Shown here: one piece after another, positions 1 through 8,852 of the stretch | Numbering within the stretch: the first letter of the stretch is position 1 | Layout: each line of letters starts with the position of its first letter | Origin: CAWAND01 sp963783335 | Lineage (GTDB): Bacteria; Chloroflexota; Anaerolineae; Anaerolineales; E44-bin32 | DNA length: 64,000 nucleotides | NCBI GenBank assembly: GCA_963783335.1 | Contig: CAWAND010000010.1 | Coordinates: forward strand, 62,001-126,000 | Direction of reading: 5' to 3' | Translations under genes and position numbers: made by a program | The notes under the pieces: generated by a model | Told to the model about the DNA's origin: nothing | What the model saw: only the letters and a program-made list of their open reading frames with translations | Databases searched by the model: none

Positions 1-1
1 G

Positions 2-541
2 ACGCTCGAAATGGGTTACGCGTGGCCTGCCGAGCCTCGCTTGCGGCCGGGAATTGAGCTCCTGCTCGACCCAGATGGCACCGCGCGGGCCAAGGACGTC
101 TGGCCCGATCGCCACGCCGACTTAGTCGACGGTCTTGTGTTCGATGTCCTTCGGATCGAGCGCGGCGTCCCCGCCGCAGGGCGCGAGATCCTGGAAGACA
201 CGATACCCCTGGAAGCGGACCTATGGGATGCGGTGAGTTTCAACAAGGGCTGCTACATCGGACAAGAGATAATCGCTCGCCTGGAGAGCCGCGGCCGCTT
301 GGCTAAGCAGTTGACTGGAGTGCAACTCGACTCAGAAGTCAGCCCGCCGCTGGACCTGGTCCAGGCAGGTCACCGGGTCGGGCGCCTGACCAGCGTCGGT
401 CACTCACCGGATCTGGGCTGGATCGGTCTGGCCCTGGCCAAACCATCCGCCCTGGAAACCGATTCCGGGCAGGTTCAAGTTGACGGCAGCCTGGCTTCCG
501 GCCGCCTCGTCCCCCTCCCCTTCGAGGCCATTCCGGCCTAG
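2..541 (+). CDS. ygfZ: YgfZ/GcvT-like folate-binding protein, C-terminal part
   Basis: The reading frame is open from the window edge, so the N-terminus is missing. The signature NKGCYIGQE, with the Cys typical of the YgfZ family, is present, followed by a C-terminal barrel-like domain. YgfZ proteins resemble the T-protein of the glycine cleavage system, bind tetrahydrofolate and help make or repair certain Fe-S enzymes. About 180 residues are visible, roughly half of the family length. The TAG stop is followed by a separate promoter for the next gene, so no operon link downstream is seen. Family assignment is firm; the exact client enzymes are unknown. Confidence 0.87.
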   Translation, partial: TLEMGYAWPAEPRLRPGIELLLDPDGTARAKDVWPDRHADLVDGLVFDVLRIERGVPAAGREILEDTIPLEADLWDAVSFNKGCYIGQEIIARLESRGRLAKQLTGVQLDSEVSPPLDLVQAGHRVGRLTSVGHSPDLGWIGLALAKPSALETDSGQVQVDGSLASGRLVPLPFEAIPA

Positions 542-563
542 TCCAGCCCCCCGATTCAACCAT

Positions 564-592
564 CTGCCACATGTACACAGCCTTGCTATAAT
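564..592 (+). promoter_or_regulatory. Promoter of the phosphatase/fructosamine kinase operon, probably leaderless
   Basis: A CTGCCA -35 (564-569) and a perfect TATAAT -10 (587-592) are separated by 17 bp. The expected transcription start falls on or within a base or two of the ATG at 599, and there is no room for a Shine-Dalgarno sequence, so the mRNA is probably leaderless. Confidence 0.7.
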
Positions 593-598
593 CGGCGC

Positions 599-1084
599 AT
601 GCCCTCCACACGCAAGGTCCTTTTCGTCTGTTTGGGGAACATCGTCCGCAGTCCGCTGGCTGAAGCCCTCTTCCGCCAACGAGTGAAAGACCGTGGCCTG
701 GATGGTCGCTACCATGTGGACTCCGCCGGGACCTCCAGTTTTCATATCGGACAAACGCCTGATAGCCGCATGCGGCAGACCGCCGCCGCTCGTGGTCTGG
801 AGTACACACGGCGCGCCAGGCAGGTGTTCCCGCGCGATCTGGAGGAATTCGATTTGATCGTGGCGATGGACAATGAGAACTACGATGACTTGTGTTCTCT
901 GGCGGATCGGGCTGGGATCGATGCCGACATCCGACGCATGCGGGAGTTTGATCCAGAGAGTGACGGGGTTATGGACGTTCCCGATCCCTACTACGGAGGG
1001 CAGGCAGGATTTGAGGCCACCTTCGACATCGTATCGCGGTCTGTAGACAACTTGCTGGAACACTTGGAGGGCGAAACAGGGTGA
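599..1084 (+). CDS. Low-molecular-weight protein phosphatase (tyrosine phosphatase/ribulosamine-5-phosphatase type)
   Basis: This 161-residue protein has the full LMW-PTP signature: the P-loop CLGNIVRS with nucleophile Cys11 and Arg17, and the general-acid loop DPYYG with Asp129. The family dephosphorylates phosphotyrosine, and some members remove the 5-phosphate from ribulosamine-5-phosphate residues formed when ribose-5-phosphate glycates proteins. The start codon of a fructosamine/ribulosamine 3-kinase homologue overlaps the stop codon by 4 nt, which favours the deglycation role here. The family call is certain; substrate choice is inferred from the neighbour. Confidence 0.93.
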   Translation: MPSTRKVLFVCLGNIVRSPLAEALFRQRVKDRGLDGRYHVDSAGTSSFHIGQTPDSRMRQTAAARGLEYTRRARQVFPRDLEEFDLIVAMDNENYDDLCSLADRAGIDADIRRMREFDPESDGVMDVPDPYYGGQAGFEATFDIVSRSVDNLLEHLEGETG

Positions 1085-1935
1085 ACGCCCCACAAGCCGT
1101 CGTCGATTGGTGCCGTGAGGCAGGTTATGGAGAGGTCGCCGGCCTGAAACCGGTCGGGGGAGGTTGCATCAACAGCGGGGCACGCCTGACAACATCCACG
1201 AGCGGATCCTTCTTTCTCAAACAGAACTCGTCAGCCCCGAAGGAAATGTTTGAGCGTGAGCAAGAGGGCCTCAGCGCCCTGGCCGAAGCGGGAACCCTGC
1301 GCGTCCCCGAAGTCTACCTTTCTGGGCCAGACTTCCTGCTCCTTGAGGATCTCGACCCTGGGCAACCGTCGAAATCATACTGGGAGGACTTCGGCCGGGG
1401 ATTGGCCGCACTCCACGCCCGGACATCTGATCGCTTCGGCTTCGCACACGACAATTACCTGGGGAGCACGCCTCAGCCGAATCCATGGACCGATGACGGA
1501 CACACTTTCTTCGGCGAGCACCGGCTCCGGTTTCAGGCCAGGTTGGCAAGGCACAAACGCTGGCTCGAAGATCGTGATGTGGCGAAGATAGATACCATTA
1601 TTCGGCGTCTCCCCGAGCTTGTGCCCGAGCAGCCGGCATCACTGCTGCACGGGGATCTGTGGTCGGGGAATGCGACCAGTGGCGCCAGCGGCGAACCCGC
1701 CGTGATCGACCCGGCCGCGCACTATGGCTGGGCGGAAGCCGAACTGGGCATGACCGTCCTGTTTGGCGGCTTTCCGTCCGCTTTCTACAGCGCGTACGAA
1801 GAGGCTCGTCCCCTGGAGTCGGGCTGGCGAGACCGGCTCAATTTGTACAACCTCTATCATCTGCTTAACCATCTCAATCTGTTTGGGGCAACCTATCTGG
1901 ATCAGGTGAAATTCGTCATCCAACGCTTCGCGTGA
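1081..1935 (+). CDS. Fructosamine/ribulosamine 3-kinase family protein
   Basis: This 284-residue kinase has the aminoglycoside-phosphotransferase-like fold: an N-terminal Lys region (FFLKQ), the catalytic loop HGDLWSGN (residues 190-197, Asp192) and the metal-binding DPA near 210. GTG is used as start codon inside GTGA, overlapping the phosphatase stop. Bacterial members phosphorylate ketoamine adducts on lysines (ribulosamines, erythrulosamines, fructosamines) at O3, making the adduct unstable so the amine is freed. Placed after a LMW-PTP, it would act on the dephosphorylated product. Family firm, preferred sugar unknown. Confidence 0.9.
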   Translation: MNAPQAVVDWCREAGYGEVAGLKPVGGGCINSGARLTTSTSGSFFLKQNSSAPKEMFEREQEGLSALAEAGTLRVPEVYLSGPDFLLLEDLDPGQPSKSYWEDFGRGLAALHARTSDRFGFAHDNYLGSTPQPNPWTDDGHTFFGEHRLRFQARLARHKRWLEDRDVAKIDTIIRRLPELVPEQPASLLHGDLWSGNATSGASGEPAVIDPAAHYGWAEAELGMTVLFGGFPSAFYSAYEEARPLESGWRDRLNLYNLYHLLNHLNLFGATYLDQVKFVIQRFA

Positions 1936-1994
1936 CATTCACATTCGACCGGCGCGGACTTTGAGGCTGTCGTTGGGTCGAGGAGGCCATGAGC

Positions 1995-3173
1995 ATGGGA
2001 CATCACTACGCAGTTCTGGGAGCAGGGCGTCAAGGCACCGCCGCTGGGTTCGACATGGCTCGCTTTGGAGACGCTGATGGGGTCTGGATGGCCGATGTGG
2101 ATGCCGACTTGGCCTCCGCTTCTGCGGCGCGAATCAACGGATTGACGGGGACCAACCTGGCGCACGCCGCAACATTGGACGCCTCCGACACGAAGGCGGT
2201 TGCGGACTTCCTGCGGGACACGCAGATCGATGCATTCCTGAGCGCCGTCCCTTACTTCTTCAACCTCGACCTGAGCCGAGCGGCGATCGATGCCGGTGCC
2301 GGCATGACCGACCTTGGCGGCAACAGCGACATTGTCCTTAGTCAGCTCGAACTCTCAGAAGAGGCGGTTCGGGCCGGCGTGTCGATTACCCCGGATTGTG
2401 GCCAGGTTCCCGGCATGGGGACCTCTCTCGTTCTGTATGCCATGGAGCAGCTCGACCAGGCACAGGACGTCTTCATGTGGGATTGCGGCTTGCCCCAAGA
2501 GCCGGAGCCTCCGTGGAACTACCGCCTGACTTTCAACATAGAAGGACTAACCAACGAGTACTTCGGTGACTGCCTGTTCCTCCGAGATGGGAAGCTCACC
2601 GGGATCCCCGCGCTCACTGAACTCGAAGTGCTGGACTTCCCCGAACCGATCGGTACTCTGGAGGGTTTCACCACGTCCGGAGGCTTCACCACCGCTGCGC
2701 GTACGTTTGAGGGAAAACTCAGGACCCTGCAGAACAAGACCTTGCGCTATCCCGGCAACTTTGACTACCTCAAGGTCATGGAGCGCCTGGGGCTGCTTGG
2801 ATTGGAGCCGGTCACCGTCGACGGTCAATCGGTGGTGCCGCGGCATCTGCTGCACACCCTATGGGATCCACAGATTAGGGCCACTCCCGACACGCGCGAT
2901 TTCATCTTGATCCGGATCCTGGCCACCGGCACAAAGGATGGGCGACCGCATGAAGTGCATGTCGATCTGGTCCATTCCTACGATGACCAGTTGGGATTCA
3001 CAGCCATGGAACAGGCCACGGGATGGCATGCCGCCATCATGACCGAGGCCATTGCCATGGGGAGAGTCCCTGCCGGTGCCGTGCCGGTGGAAAGCGCTCT
3101 TTCGGGGGGTGACTTTGTGGCTGAGGCCGAGCGTCGCGGCTTCCATGTCGAGCTCAAGGTCCATCCCGCTTAG
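1995..3173 (+). CDS. Saccharopine dehydrogenase-like NAD(P)-binding protein
   Basis: A Rossmann GAGRQG motif lies close to the N-terminus, followed by a dimerisation/substrate domain typical of saccharopine dehydrogenase family proteins (about 390 residues). Two ATGs are possible, at 1989 and 1995. The AGGAGG at 1981-1986 lies only 2 nt from the first but 8 nt from the second, so 1995 is preferred. Family members act on amino-acid-like substrates such as saccharopine or carboxynorspermidine; nothing in the context says which. The gene stands alone between the deglycation pair and a separately promoted dehydrogenase. Confidence 0.8.
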   Translation: MGHHYAVLGAGRQGTAAGFDMARFGDADGVWMADVDADLASASAARINGLTGTNLAHAATLDASDTKAVADFLRDTQIDAFLSAVPYFFNLDLSRAAIDAGAGMTDLGGNSDIVLSQLELSEEAVRAGVSITPDCGQVPGMGTSLVLYAMEQLDQAQDVFMWDCGLPQEPEPPWNYRLTFNIEGLTNEYFGDCLFLRDGKLTGIPALTELEVLDFPEPIGTLEGFTTSGGFTTAARTFEGKLRTLQNKTLRYPGNFDYLKVMERLGLLGLEPVTVDGQSVVPRHLLHTLWDPQIRATPDTRDFILIRILATGTKDGRPHEVHVDLVHSYDDQLGFTAMEQATGWHAAIMTEAIAMGRVPAGAVPVESALSGGDFVAEAERRGFHVELKVHPA

Positions 3174-3181
3174 CCGGGGAT

Positions 3182-3209
3182 TTGCCCAAGAAGAAGCACC
3201 CGATATACT
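3182..3209 (+). promoter_or_regulatory. Promoter upstream of the NAD-dependent epimerase
   Basis: TTGCCC (3182-3187) and TATACT (3204-3209) are spaced by 16 bp, about 110 nt upstream of the TTG start at 3317. Confidence 0.5.
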
Positions 3210-3214
3210 CAGAG

Positions 3215-3256
3215 GGGGGCAGGTTCAGCAAGATGGGGCATTTCTAATCTGCCCCC
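3215..3256 (+). repeat. Inverted repeat in the 5' leader
   Basis: GGGGGCAG (3215-3222) pairs perfectly with CTGCCCCC (3249-3256) across a 26-nt loop, just downstream of the predicted start of transcription. No U-run follows, so it is not an obvious terminator. A leader structure or protein site is possible; function unknown. Confidence 0.35.
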
Positions 3257-3316
3257 GATGCTCCTGTTTCGCATCAGCCCTTCGCACTGCCAGATACCGA
3301 ATGAGGAGGTTGACCT

Positions 3317-4321
3317 TTGCGGCTTCTTCTCTTGGGAGGCACGCGATTTCTTGGCCGCCACCTGGTTGAAGCGGCCCAGGCTCGCGGGCACGAGGTCACA
3401 CTGTTCAACCGCGGCCAAACCAACCCAGATCTGTTTCCCGAACTCGCCCGGCTCCGCGGCGATCGCCTGGGAGACCTGACCGCCCTCAAGAAGGGCGCCT
3501 GGGATGCGGTCATCGACACCAGCGGCTACACACCTTCCGCCGTCGAGGCATCGGCCAAGATCCTCTCCGGCCGAGCGGATCACTACACCTTCATTTCCAC
3601 GGTTTCCGCCTACCGCGAGCCGCTGGCCAGCGGCCTGGACGAAACTGCGCCGCTGCATGCCCCGCCAGAGGATGACTCACTACCGGTGGGACCGGAGACC
3701 TACGGACCTCTCAAGGCCGGCGCCGAAGAGGCTCTGCAACAAGCCTTTGACGGGGCCTCGCTCATTATCCGGCCCGGCCTGATCGTGGGCCCGCATGATC
3801 CAACCGATCGATTTACGTACTGGCCATCACGCCTTGCCCGCGGCGGCGAGGTGCTGGCTCCTGGCAGCCCGGATCGGCAGGTGCAGTTCATCGATGCGCG
3901 CGATCTTGCTGCCTGGTGCCTCGATCTGTTGGAGGCCGGGACGGGCGGGGTGTTCAACGCCTCAGGGCCGAAACGCCCGCTCACCATGGCTCAGATGCTG
4001 CAGGACATACTTGACGGAGTCGATGGTGACGCCCAACTCAGCTGGATTTCGGAAGATTATCTGCTCGATGCCGGAGTGCAGCCTTGGACCGGTATTCCCC
4101 TCTGGCTTCCTGAGTCGCTCAACACCATCATGGAAATCTCGATCCAAGCCGCCCTGGATCACGGGCTTCGGTTCCGCCCGGTGAAGAAGACCGCCGCCGA
4201 CACCCTCGCCTGGGACCACTCACGCGGGTCATCGATTGTCAATGCGGGTGGGCTCAACCCGGCCCGCGAACTGGCCCTGCTGGAGGCCTGGCACGCCCAA
4301 AAGGAGGCCAAGCAGCCCTGA
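3317..4321 (+). CDS. NAD-dependent epimerase/dehydratase family protein (extended SDR)
   Basis: This 334-residue protein begins with the nucleotide-binding GGTRFLG motif. It keeps an SDR-like core (STVSAYRE, a Tyr in the YGPLKAGAE region that can serve the YxxxK role) and a C-terminal substrate domain. The start is TTG at 3317, chosen because AGGAGGT at 3304-3310 lies 6 nt upstream. Proteins of this shape include plant-chloroplast CSP41-like RNA-binding SDRs and sugar epimerases; the substrate cannot be told from sequence. It is monocistronic as far as can be seen. Confidence 0.82.
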   Translation: MRLLLLGGTRFLGRHLVEAAQARGHEVTLFNRGQTNPDLFPELARLRGDRLGDLTALKKGAWDAVIDTSGYTPSAVEASAKILSGRADHYTFISTVSAYREPLASGLDETAPLHAPPEDDSLPVGPETYGPLKAGAEEALQQAFDGASLIIRPGLIVGPHDPTDRFTYWPSRLARGGEVLAPGSPDRQVQFIDARDLAAWCLDLLEAGTGGVFNASGPKRPLTMAQMLQDILDGVDGDAQLSWISEDYLLDAGVQPWTGIPLWLPESLNTIMEISIQAALDHGLRFRPVKKTAADTLAWDHSRGSSIVNAGGLNPARELALLEAWHAQKEAKQP

Positions 4322-4349
4322 CCGCACAGTGTTGAGCAGGTCCCGCGAT

Positions 4350-4378
4350 TTGTGATCGCCCCGCGCCTGCTGTACACT
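4350..4378 (+). promoter_or_regulatory. Promoter upstream of the lytic transglycosylase gene
   Basis: TTGTGA (4350-4355) and TACACT (4373-4378) lie 17 bp apart. The start of transcription would fall near 4385, about 30 bp before the palindromic operator at 4415, which would place that operator in a repressing position. Confidence 0.45.
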
Positions 4379-4414
4379 CGGGACCTGCCATAGGAGTGGC
4401 GTCCTCACACTTGT

Positions 4415-4432
4415 TTGTGAGAAATTTCACAA
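4415..4432. promoter_or_regulatory. Rex/CRP-type palindromic operator, copy A
   Basis: TTGTGAGAAATTTCACAA is a near-perfect 18-bp palindrome located 59 bp before the TTG start at 4491. It matches the CRP/FNR consensus TGTGA-N6-TCACA in full and the Rex consensus TTGTGAA-N4-TTCACAA at all but one position. Confidence 0.6.
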
Positions 4433-4490
4433 TCCGATCAGCCATTCGAACCGCGCACCGAGCCGTCCGTCGGCTCCGGCCGCCAAAAGC

Positions 4491-6147
4491 TTGCCAAACA
4501 GGAAGCCCTTGTCTCAGCCAGATTCGCACGCATCTTGGAAAGCCGATCCGATCAAGCTGTTCTTGCTGGCCTTGGCGTCGGTTGTCTTCTATTTGGCCTG
4601 GACGTCGCCCGCCGACGCCGCACCTTCCGACCCCGGACGGCATCAGGTGCTCACGGTGAACACCGTCGTGCATGTCTGGTGGGTGACTGAATGGCGGGGC
4701 AACCAGGTCAAATGTGAGGTGTATGTCGATCACGACGGCCTGCCCACTCGCGACGAAATCCTGGAGGCTTGTGGGAGGGAAACGTACGATCAATGGATCG
4801 AGACGGCACCATGCGCCTCTTCGGAATCGCAGACCGCTTCGAACTCGCTGCAAAGGCCTCTACCTACACGACGCCGGTAAAAATGTGGTGCAAAAAATGG
4901 TGAGCATCGACCTGCCCACCCCATATGTCAGCTTGTCATTGGAAGGCTGTAACCCACAACCGCCAGCCAACCAATGTGACGTCATCCCACGCGTGGTCTT
5001 AAAGGCCCATGAACCGCTGCCCAATGAACACATCATTCGCATTCGGGGCAGCCTCGACGGGGTTGGGTTCACCTGCGAGAGCGACAGCTGTGTTCTCGAT
5101 GTCGGTCCCACGCGACCCGAGGGGGCCAGCCTGTATTTCTGGGCCGACTCAAGCTTTGGAGATTCCTCGGCCCACTATGAAGCTGCCATCCGAATCACCT
5201 CGCCTCAGCCCAATGGCTCAAGCGATCAGACCTGGTTTGTCGACGTGCTCAGCAGCCAGTGGGAGGGTGCGCCACCTCCTGCCTGTTCCACCATCTGGGG
5301 AGCATTTACGCCCGCCGGCGGGCCCCCAGCTTGGCTCTCAACGCCCCCCTCGGCTGACGGATTGAAATCGGACTTTCCATACGCCTACCTCACCGGAACG
5401 ATGATCCGCGAGGGACTGATCGATGCCGGCAACTGCCCCGACGCCGGGCTGCTGCCCAACGGCGCCGCCAATGCCTGCGGTGTCTCCACGGGGAAGGAAG
5501 CCGTGACTGCCTGGCAGAATCGTTTCGATCAGCTGATTTTCGACGAGGCCAAGGCAACCGGTATCCCCGCACAGCTTATGAAGCGGCTGTTCGCCCGTGA
5601 AAGTCAATTCTGGCCGGGGACGTACGACGACAAGAAGGAAATCGGACTGGGACAGCTGACCGAATCTGGGGCAGACACGACACTGCTGTGGAACGGCTCC
5701 TTCTTCTCCCAATTCTGCCCTCTGGTTTTGGATAGCGGAGCATGCGCTCAAGGCTATGCAAGGCTCTTGCCCGGCGAGCAGGCACTCCTTCGCGGCGCGC
5801 TGACCGAGCAGGTCAATGCCGCCTGCAAAGACTGCAGCTCGGGGGTCGATCTCAAGAGGGCCAAACGAAGCGTGGAGGTTTTCGGGGCCACACTGCTCGC
5901 CAACTGCCAGCAGGTGGGCTGGATGGTCAGCAGCACGGCAGAGGTCAAGCCGGGTGGGGTCAGCAGCTATGAGGATTTGTGGCGCATGTCGCTCGCCAAC
6001 TACAACGCCGGCCCCGGCTGTCTAAGTCAGGCGATGAAACAGGCCTGGCGACGCGAAGGGCGCCTCGATTGGGCGACCGTTTCGAGCTATCTTGACCCCG
6101 CCTGCCAGGGATCGATCGGGTATGTAGAGTCCATCACCGGTGACTGA
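4491..6147 (+). CDS. Exported lytic transglycosylase-like protein (apparent frameshift)
   Basis: A TTG-initiated N-terminal part (4491 to about 4852) has an export/anchor helix around residues 20-45 and continues in another frame to 6147. Removing one A from the AAA at 4852-4854 joins the two frames smoothly (reading SLQGLYLHDAG). The C-terminal third carries SLT-like goose-lysozyme motifs: ARESQFWP with the probable catalytic Glu, GLGQLT, and ANYNAGPG. Such enzymes cleave peptidoglycan glycan strands outside the membrane. The middle part is Cys-rich and unrecognised. A palindromic operator lies 59 bp upstream. The frameshift may be a sequence error; if it is real the gene is broken. Confidence 0.7.
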
Positions 6148-6156
6148 TCTCGAGCC

Positions 6157-6549
6157 CTAGCCCGGCACGGGCAGGTAAGACTCAATCGTCATCTGGAGAC
6201 GGTCGAATGAGAACGGCTTCTCAAGGAATCCATCCGCCCCGGCATCAGCCGCCGCGGCATGGTCGGCCTCCATCACCCGGGCGCTCACGACAATGGTAGG
6301 AATTGTCGCCCAACACGGAACTTCGCGCAGTCGCCTGACAAAGCTCAATCCATCGATATCGGGCATCATCACATCGGTGAGCACCAGATCCGGCCGCCGG
6401 TAGGTGACCTCACTCAGGGCATCTTCTACATGGTAGGCAACTCGCACTTGAAAGCCTGCGCGCTTGAGAAGCTCACTCATGATGTCACAGAACACCGGAT
6501 CATCATCCACAACCAGGATCGAACGTCGCGCTAGTTTGATGGCAGACAT
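6157..6549 (-). CDS. Single-domain response regulator
   Basis: A CheY-like receiver domain fills the protein: acidic pocket VVDDDP, phosphoacceptor Asp in LVLTDVMMP, and the conserved Lys in LEKPF. There is no output domain. The ATG at 6549 is preferred over an upstream in-frame codon at 6600 because a GAGGTG lies 4 nt before it. No histidine kinase is nearby. It is divergent from a roadblock-domain gene 155 bp away; both families occur in polarity and motility switches of other bacteria, which is only a hint here. Confidence 0.88.
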   Translation of the reverse strand: MSAIKLARRSILVVDDDPVFCDIMSELLKRAGFQVRVAYHVEDALSEVTYRRPDLVLTDVMMPDIDGLSFVRRLREVPCWATIPTIVVSARVMEADHAAAADAGADGFLEKPFSFDRLQMTIESYLPVPG

Positions 6550-6704
6550 GGGCACCTCACCCCTTGGACCGGGCCACGGGGTACAGATTGCAGAAAACAT
6601 GCCAGCAGCCGGCTCTCGGGGAAGTCTTTCCCCTTGTCAAAGGCCACCGAAGGGGCTACGCTTACCAAGAGGCCGCAAAGCCTGTGTTTGCCGAAAGGGA
6701 AGTC

Positions 6705-7091
6705 ATGACCACTCGCCAAGCCGAATTGGTCCGTGTGCTGGAGCAGCTGGCCAACGAACTGCCAGACCCTGACTGGGTCGCGCTCGTGGACGATCAAGGC
6801 TTCGTGATGGCATGCGTCCCAGAAGACATGGACGTGGAAGAGGATCGCGTATCCGCCATGACTGCCGCCTTGGTGAGCATGGGTGAACGGGTTCTGCAAG
6901 AGGTCGAAGGCGGTTCTCTACGCTTCGCCAACGTCTCCGGATCAAAGCGCCAGTATTTGGCCGTCGTCCTCACCTCAGATCGGCTGCTCTCAATCGGCTT
7001 GCGACCGGGCCTGGCCGCCCAGGTGACCTTCAAGCCTCTCAGCCGATGGGTGCCCGAGCTGTTGAAAGCCCTTCAGCGCCGCTATAAGTGA
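6705..7091 (+). CDS. Roadblock/LC7 domain protein
   Basis: A 128-residue protein with the alpha-beta-alpha layout of the roadblock family: an N-terminal helix, WVALVDDQGFVMAC, a central helix around SAMTAALVSMGERV, and a strand ending YLAVVLTSDRLLSIG. Roadblock proteins, such as MglB, dimerise and regulate small Ras-like GTPases. No GTPase gene lies in the window. The start is ATG 6705, with AAAGGGA 4 nt upstream. Confidence 0.8.
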   Translation: MTTRQAELVRVLEQLANELPDPDWVALVDDQGFVMACVPEDMDVEEDRVSAMTAALVSMGERVLQEVEGGSLRFANVSGSKRQYLAVVLTSDRLLSIGLRPGLAAQVTFKPLSRWVPELLKALQRRYK

Positions 7092-7262
7092 GCGAAGAGG
7101 GGTGAAGCCCATCTGACCTCAAGCCCATCCCGGGAACAGTGAGCAACCGATCTTTCTCTGTGGTTCGCCACGTGGTACCCTTCCTTTCTGTCCGGCTGAC
7201 GGCCGCCAAATGCATCCAGAAGGCCGCAGCCGTCCAACTATTCTCTCTGAGAGGCCAAGCAC

Positions 7263-7541
7263 ATGCCTGAAGATGCCCGTCCCGATGCCGAACCCCAGCC
7301 TGAGGCATCTGCCACGCTCGATCCTGCGCAGGTTGCCGAGAAACTGAGGGACTTCGAATCCCGAGTACGGGCGGGCGACTATGACCACGGGGGCTTCCAC
7401 AGGGCCGTTCAACAGGATCTCTTCCCGTTGCTCGGCGAAGGTGCTCTGCAGCCAGAAGCCTTCAAACAACTGGTGACCCTGTGGGCTCTGCGCAACCACC
7501 CCTTTGATTGGCCACTAAAACCCTTTGGCCGCCTGAACTAG
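7263..7541 (+). CDS. Small uncharacterised protein
   Basis: A 92-residue acidic protein with a disordered, Pro/Glu-rich first 20 residues and a helical remainder. It has no signal peptide, membrane segment or metal motif, and I do not recognise a family. It starts at ATG 7263 and ends 79 bp before operator copy B. Coding status rests on its composition and on standing alone in a gap between real genes. Confidence 0.45.
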   Translation: MPEDARPDAEPQPEASATLDPAQVAEKLRDFESRVRAGDYDHGGFHRAVQQDLFPLLGEGALQPEAFKQLVTLWALRNHPFDWPLKPFGRLN

Positions 7542-7619
7542 TTTCCCCGAGACAACCGTCTGCGCTGCTCCCAGACATATCCCGGTATCACTCCAAAACG
7601 GGCACTGGCATGCCTCAAT

Positions 7620-7637
7620 TTGTGATTTTTGTCACAA
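7620..7637. promoter_or_regulatory. Rex/CRP-type palindromic operator, copy B
   Basis: TTGTGATTTTTGTCACAA is an 18-bp palindrome 101 bp upstream of the thioredoxin-VKOR start. It fits TGTGA-N6-TCACA in full, but differs from the Rex consensus at both inner positions (7 and 12). Confidence 0.55.
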
Positions 7638-7738
7638 GTTGGAGGGACAAAGGGCTCGACCCGGGTCCGGCGAGGATTCAAAGGACAGTTCCGCAGATAC
7701 AATCGAAACGACGTCTGAACAATCGACGGAGGCTGCGC

Positions 7739-8791
7739 ATGTCCCGCTGGTTACAGGTTGGTTTGGCCCTGACTCTGGCTGTGTTTGGAACGGCCCTGCA
7801 GTCGTCGAACGCTGTCGTCCGGGCGCTGCTGTTCTACAGCCCCACCTGCCCCCACTGCCATGCTGTGATGACCGAGTCCTTGCCACCGATCATGGCTCAC
7901 TACCAGGATCAACTTCAGATCGTGGCCATCGATACCACAACCGAAGTCGGACAACAGCTCTACCAGGCAGCCATCCAGGCGATGGGTATCCCTGAAGAAC
8001 GACGTGGTGTACCCACGATGATCGTGGGTTCCACGGTGATGGTGGGATCGTACGAAATCCCTGCCATGCTCCCCAATCTGGTGGAGACGGGGCTGGCCCA
8101 GGGAGGTGTGAGCTGGCCGCTCATCCCGGGCCTTGATCGGGTCCTATCGTCTGAGGCGACGGCCGGGGGGACGCCGGTCACAGCCGCGCCGAGCGGCTGG
8201 GGGGGGCGGTTCTCACAAGACATCCCGGGCAACAGTCTGGCTGCCCTTGTGTTGCTTGGGATCCTGGCAACGACAGCCTGGGCGCTGGTCCGGGTTCGAG
8301 GGCGCCGCACCGCTGGGCGAGGATCTGGCAAGGGGATGTTTTGGAATCAGTGGGGGATTCCGTTGGTGGCGGCCGCCGGAGCGGGCATTTCTCTCTATCT
8401 GGCCTACGTTGAGTCAACCGGCGCCCCGGCGATCTGCGGGCCGATCGGTGACTGCAATGCGGTGCAGCAGAGTGAGTATGCCCGGTTGTTTGGCGTGGTC
8501 CCCATCGGTGTGTTGGGCGTGGTCGGATACGGGCTCATTCTGGCAATCCATTTCTACCGCCGGGATCTCAGTGGATCGGCGGCTAACCGCGCGTCACTTG
8601 CAATCTATGCCCTCGGCTTGGGCGGCACGGCTTTCTCCGCCTACCTAACATTCCTGGAGATCTTTGTCATCGGCGCCGTGTGCGCATGGTGTTTGTCGTC
8701 GGCCGTTGTGATGGCCGCGCTTCTGGCCCTCTCCGTGCCCGATGCCCACCGTTCCCTGGCCAGGGGCCGACCTCGCCGATCATCCGCCTGA
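7739..8791 (+). CDS. Thioredoxin-fold/VKOR fusion, extracytoplasmic disulfide-forming protein
   Basis: This 350-residue protein has a signal-anchor (residues 5-24), a thioredoxin-fold domain with CPHC at 37-40 and a cis-Pro loop GVPTM near 90-94, a linker with a membrane helix (165-184), then a VKOR domain of about four helices. The VKOR part has the loop cysteines Cys233 and Cys239 and the active-site CAWC at 315-318. VKOR oxidises the partner thioredoxin using quinone and so makes disulfides in exported proteins. Start ATG 7739 has GGAGG 6 nt upstream. Domain order (thioredoxin first) is the reverse of the better known VKOR-thioredoxin fusions. Confidence 0.88.
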   Translation: MSRWLQVGLALTLAVFGTALQSSNAVVRALLFYSPTCPHCHAVMTESLPPIMAHYQDQLQIVAIDTTTEVGQQLYQAAIQAMGIPEERRGVPTMIVGSTVMVGSYEIPAMLPNLVETGLAQGGVSWPLIPGLDRVLSSEATAGGTPVTAAPSGWGGRFSQDIPGNSLAALVLLGILATTAWALVRVRGRRTAGRGSGKGMFWNQWGIPLVAAAGAGISLYLAYVESTGAPAICGPIGDCNAVQQSEYARLFGVVPIGVLGVVGYGLILAIHFYRRDLSGSAANRASLAIYALGLGGTAFSAYLTFLEIFVIGAVCAWCLSSAVVMAALLALSVPDAHRSLARGRPRRSSA

Positions 8792-8814
8792 GCGCGTCAC
8801 CTTCTCACCTGAAC

Positions 8815-8837
8815 TCGGCCCACCTTAGGTGGGCCGA
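8815..8837 (+). terminator. Hairpin after the VKOR gene
   Basis: A perfect 10-bp stem (8815-8824 with 8828-8837) and a TTA loop lie 23 bp after the stop codon. The following tract is only weakly T-rich, so termination is probable, not certain. Confidence 0.6.
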
Positions 8838-8852
8838 AGGTTCCTGATGATC

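Noticed and set aside
3215..3256. Terminator between the saccharopine dehydrogenase-like gene and the epimerase
   Set aside because: The inverted repeat lies after a predicted promoter, has a 26-nt loop and no T-run.
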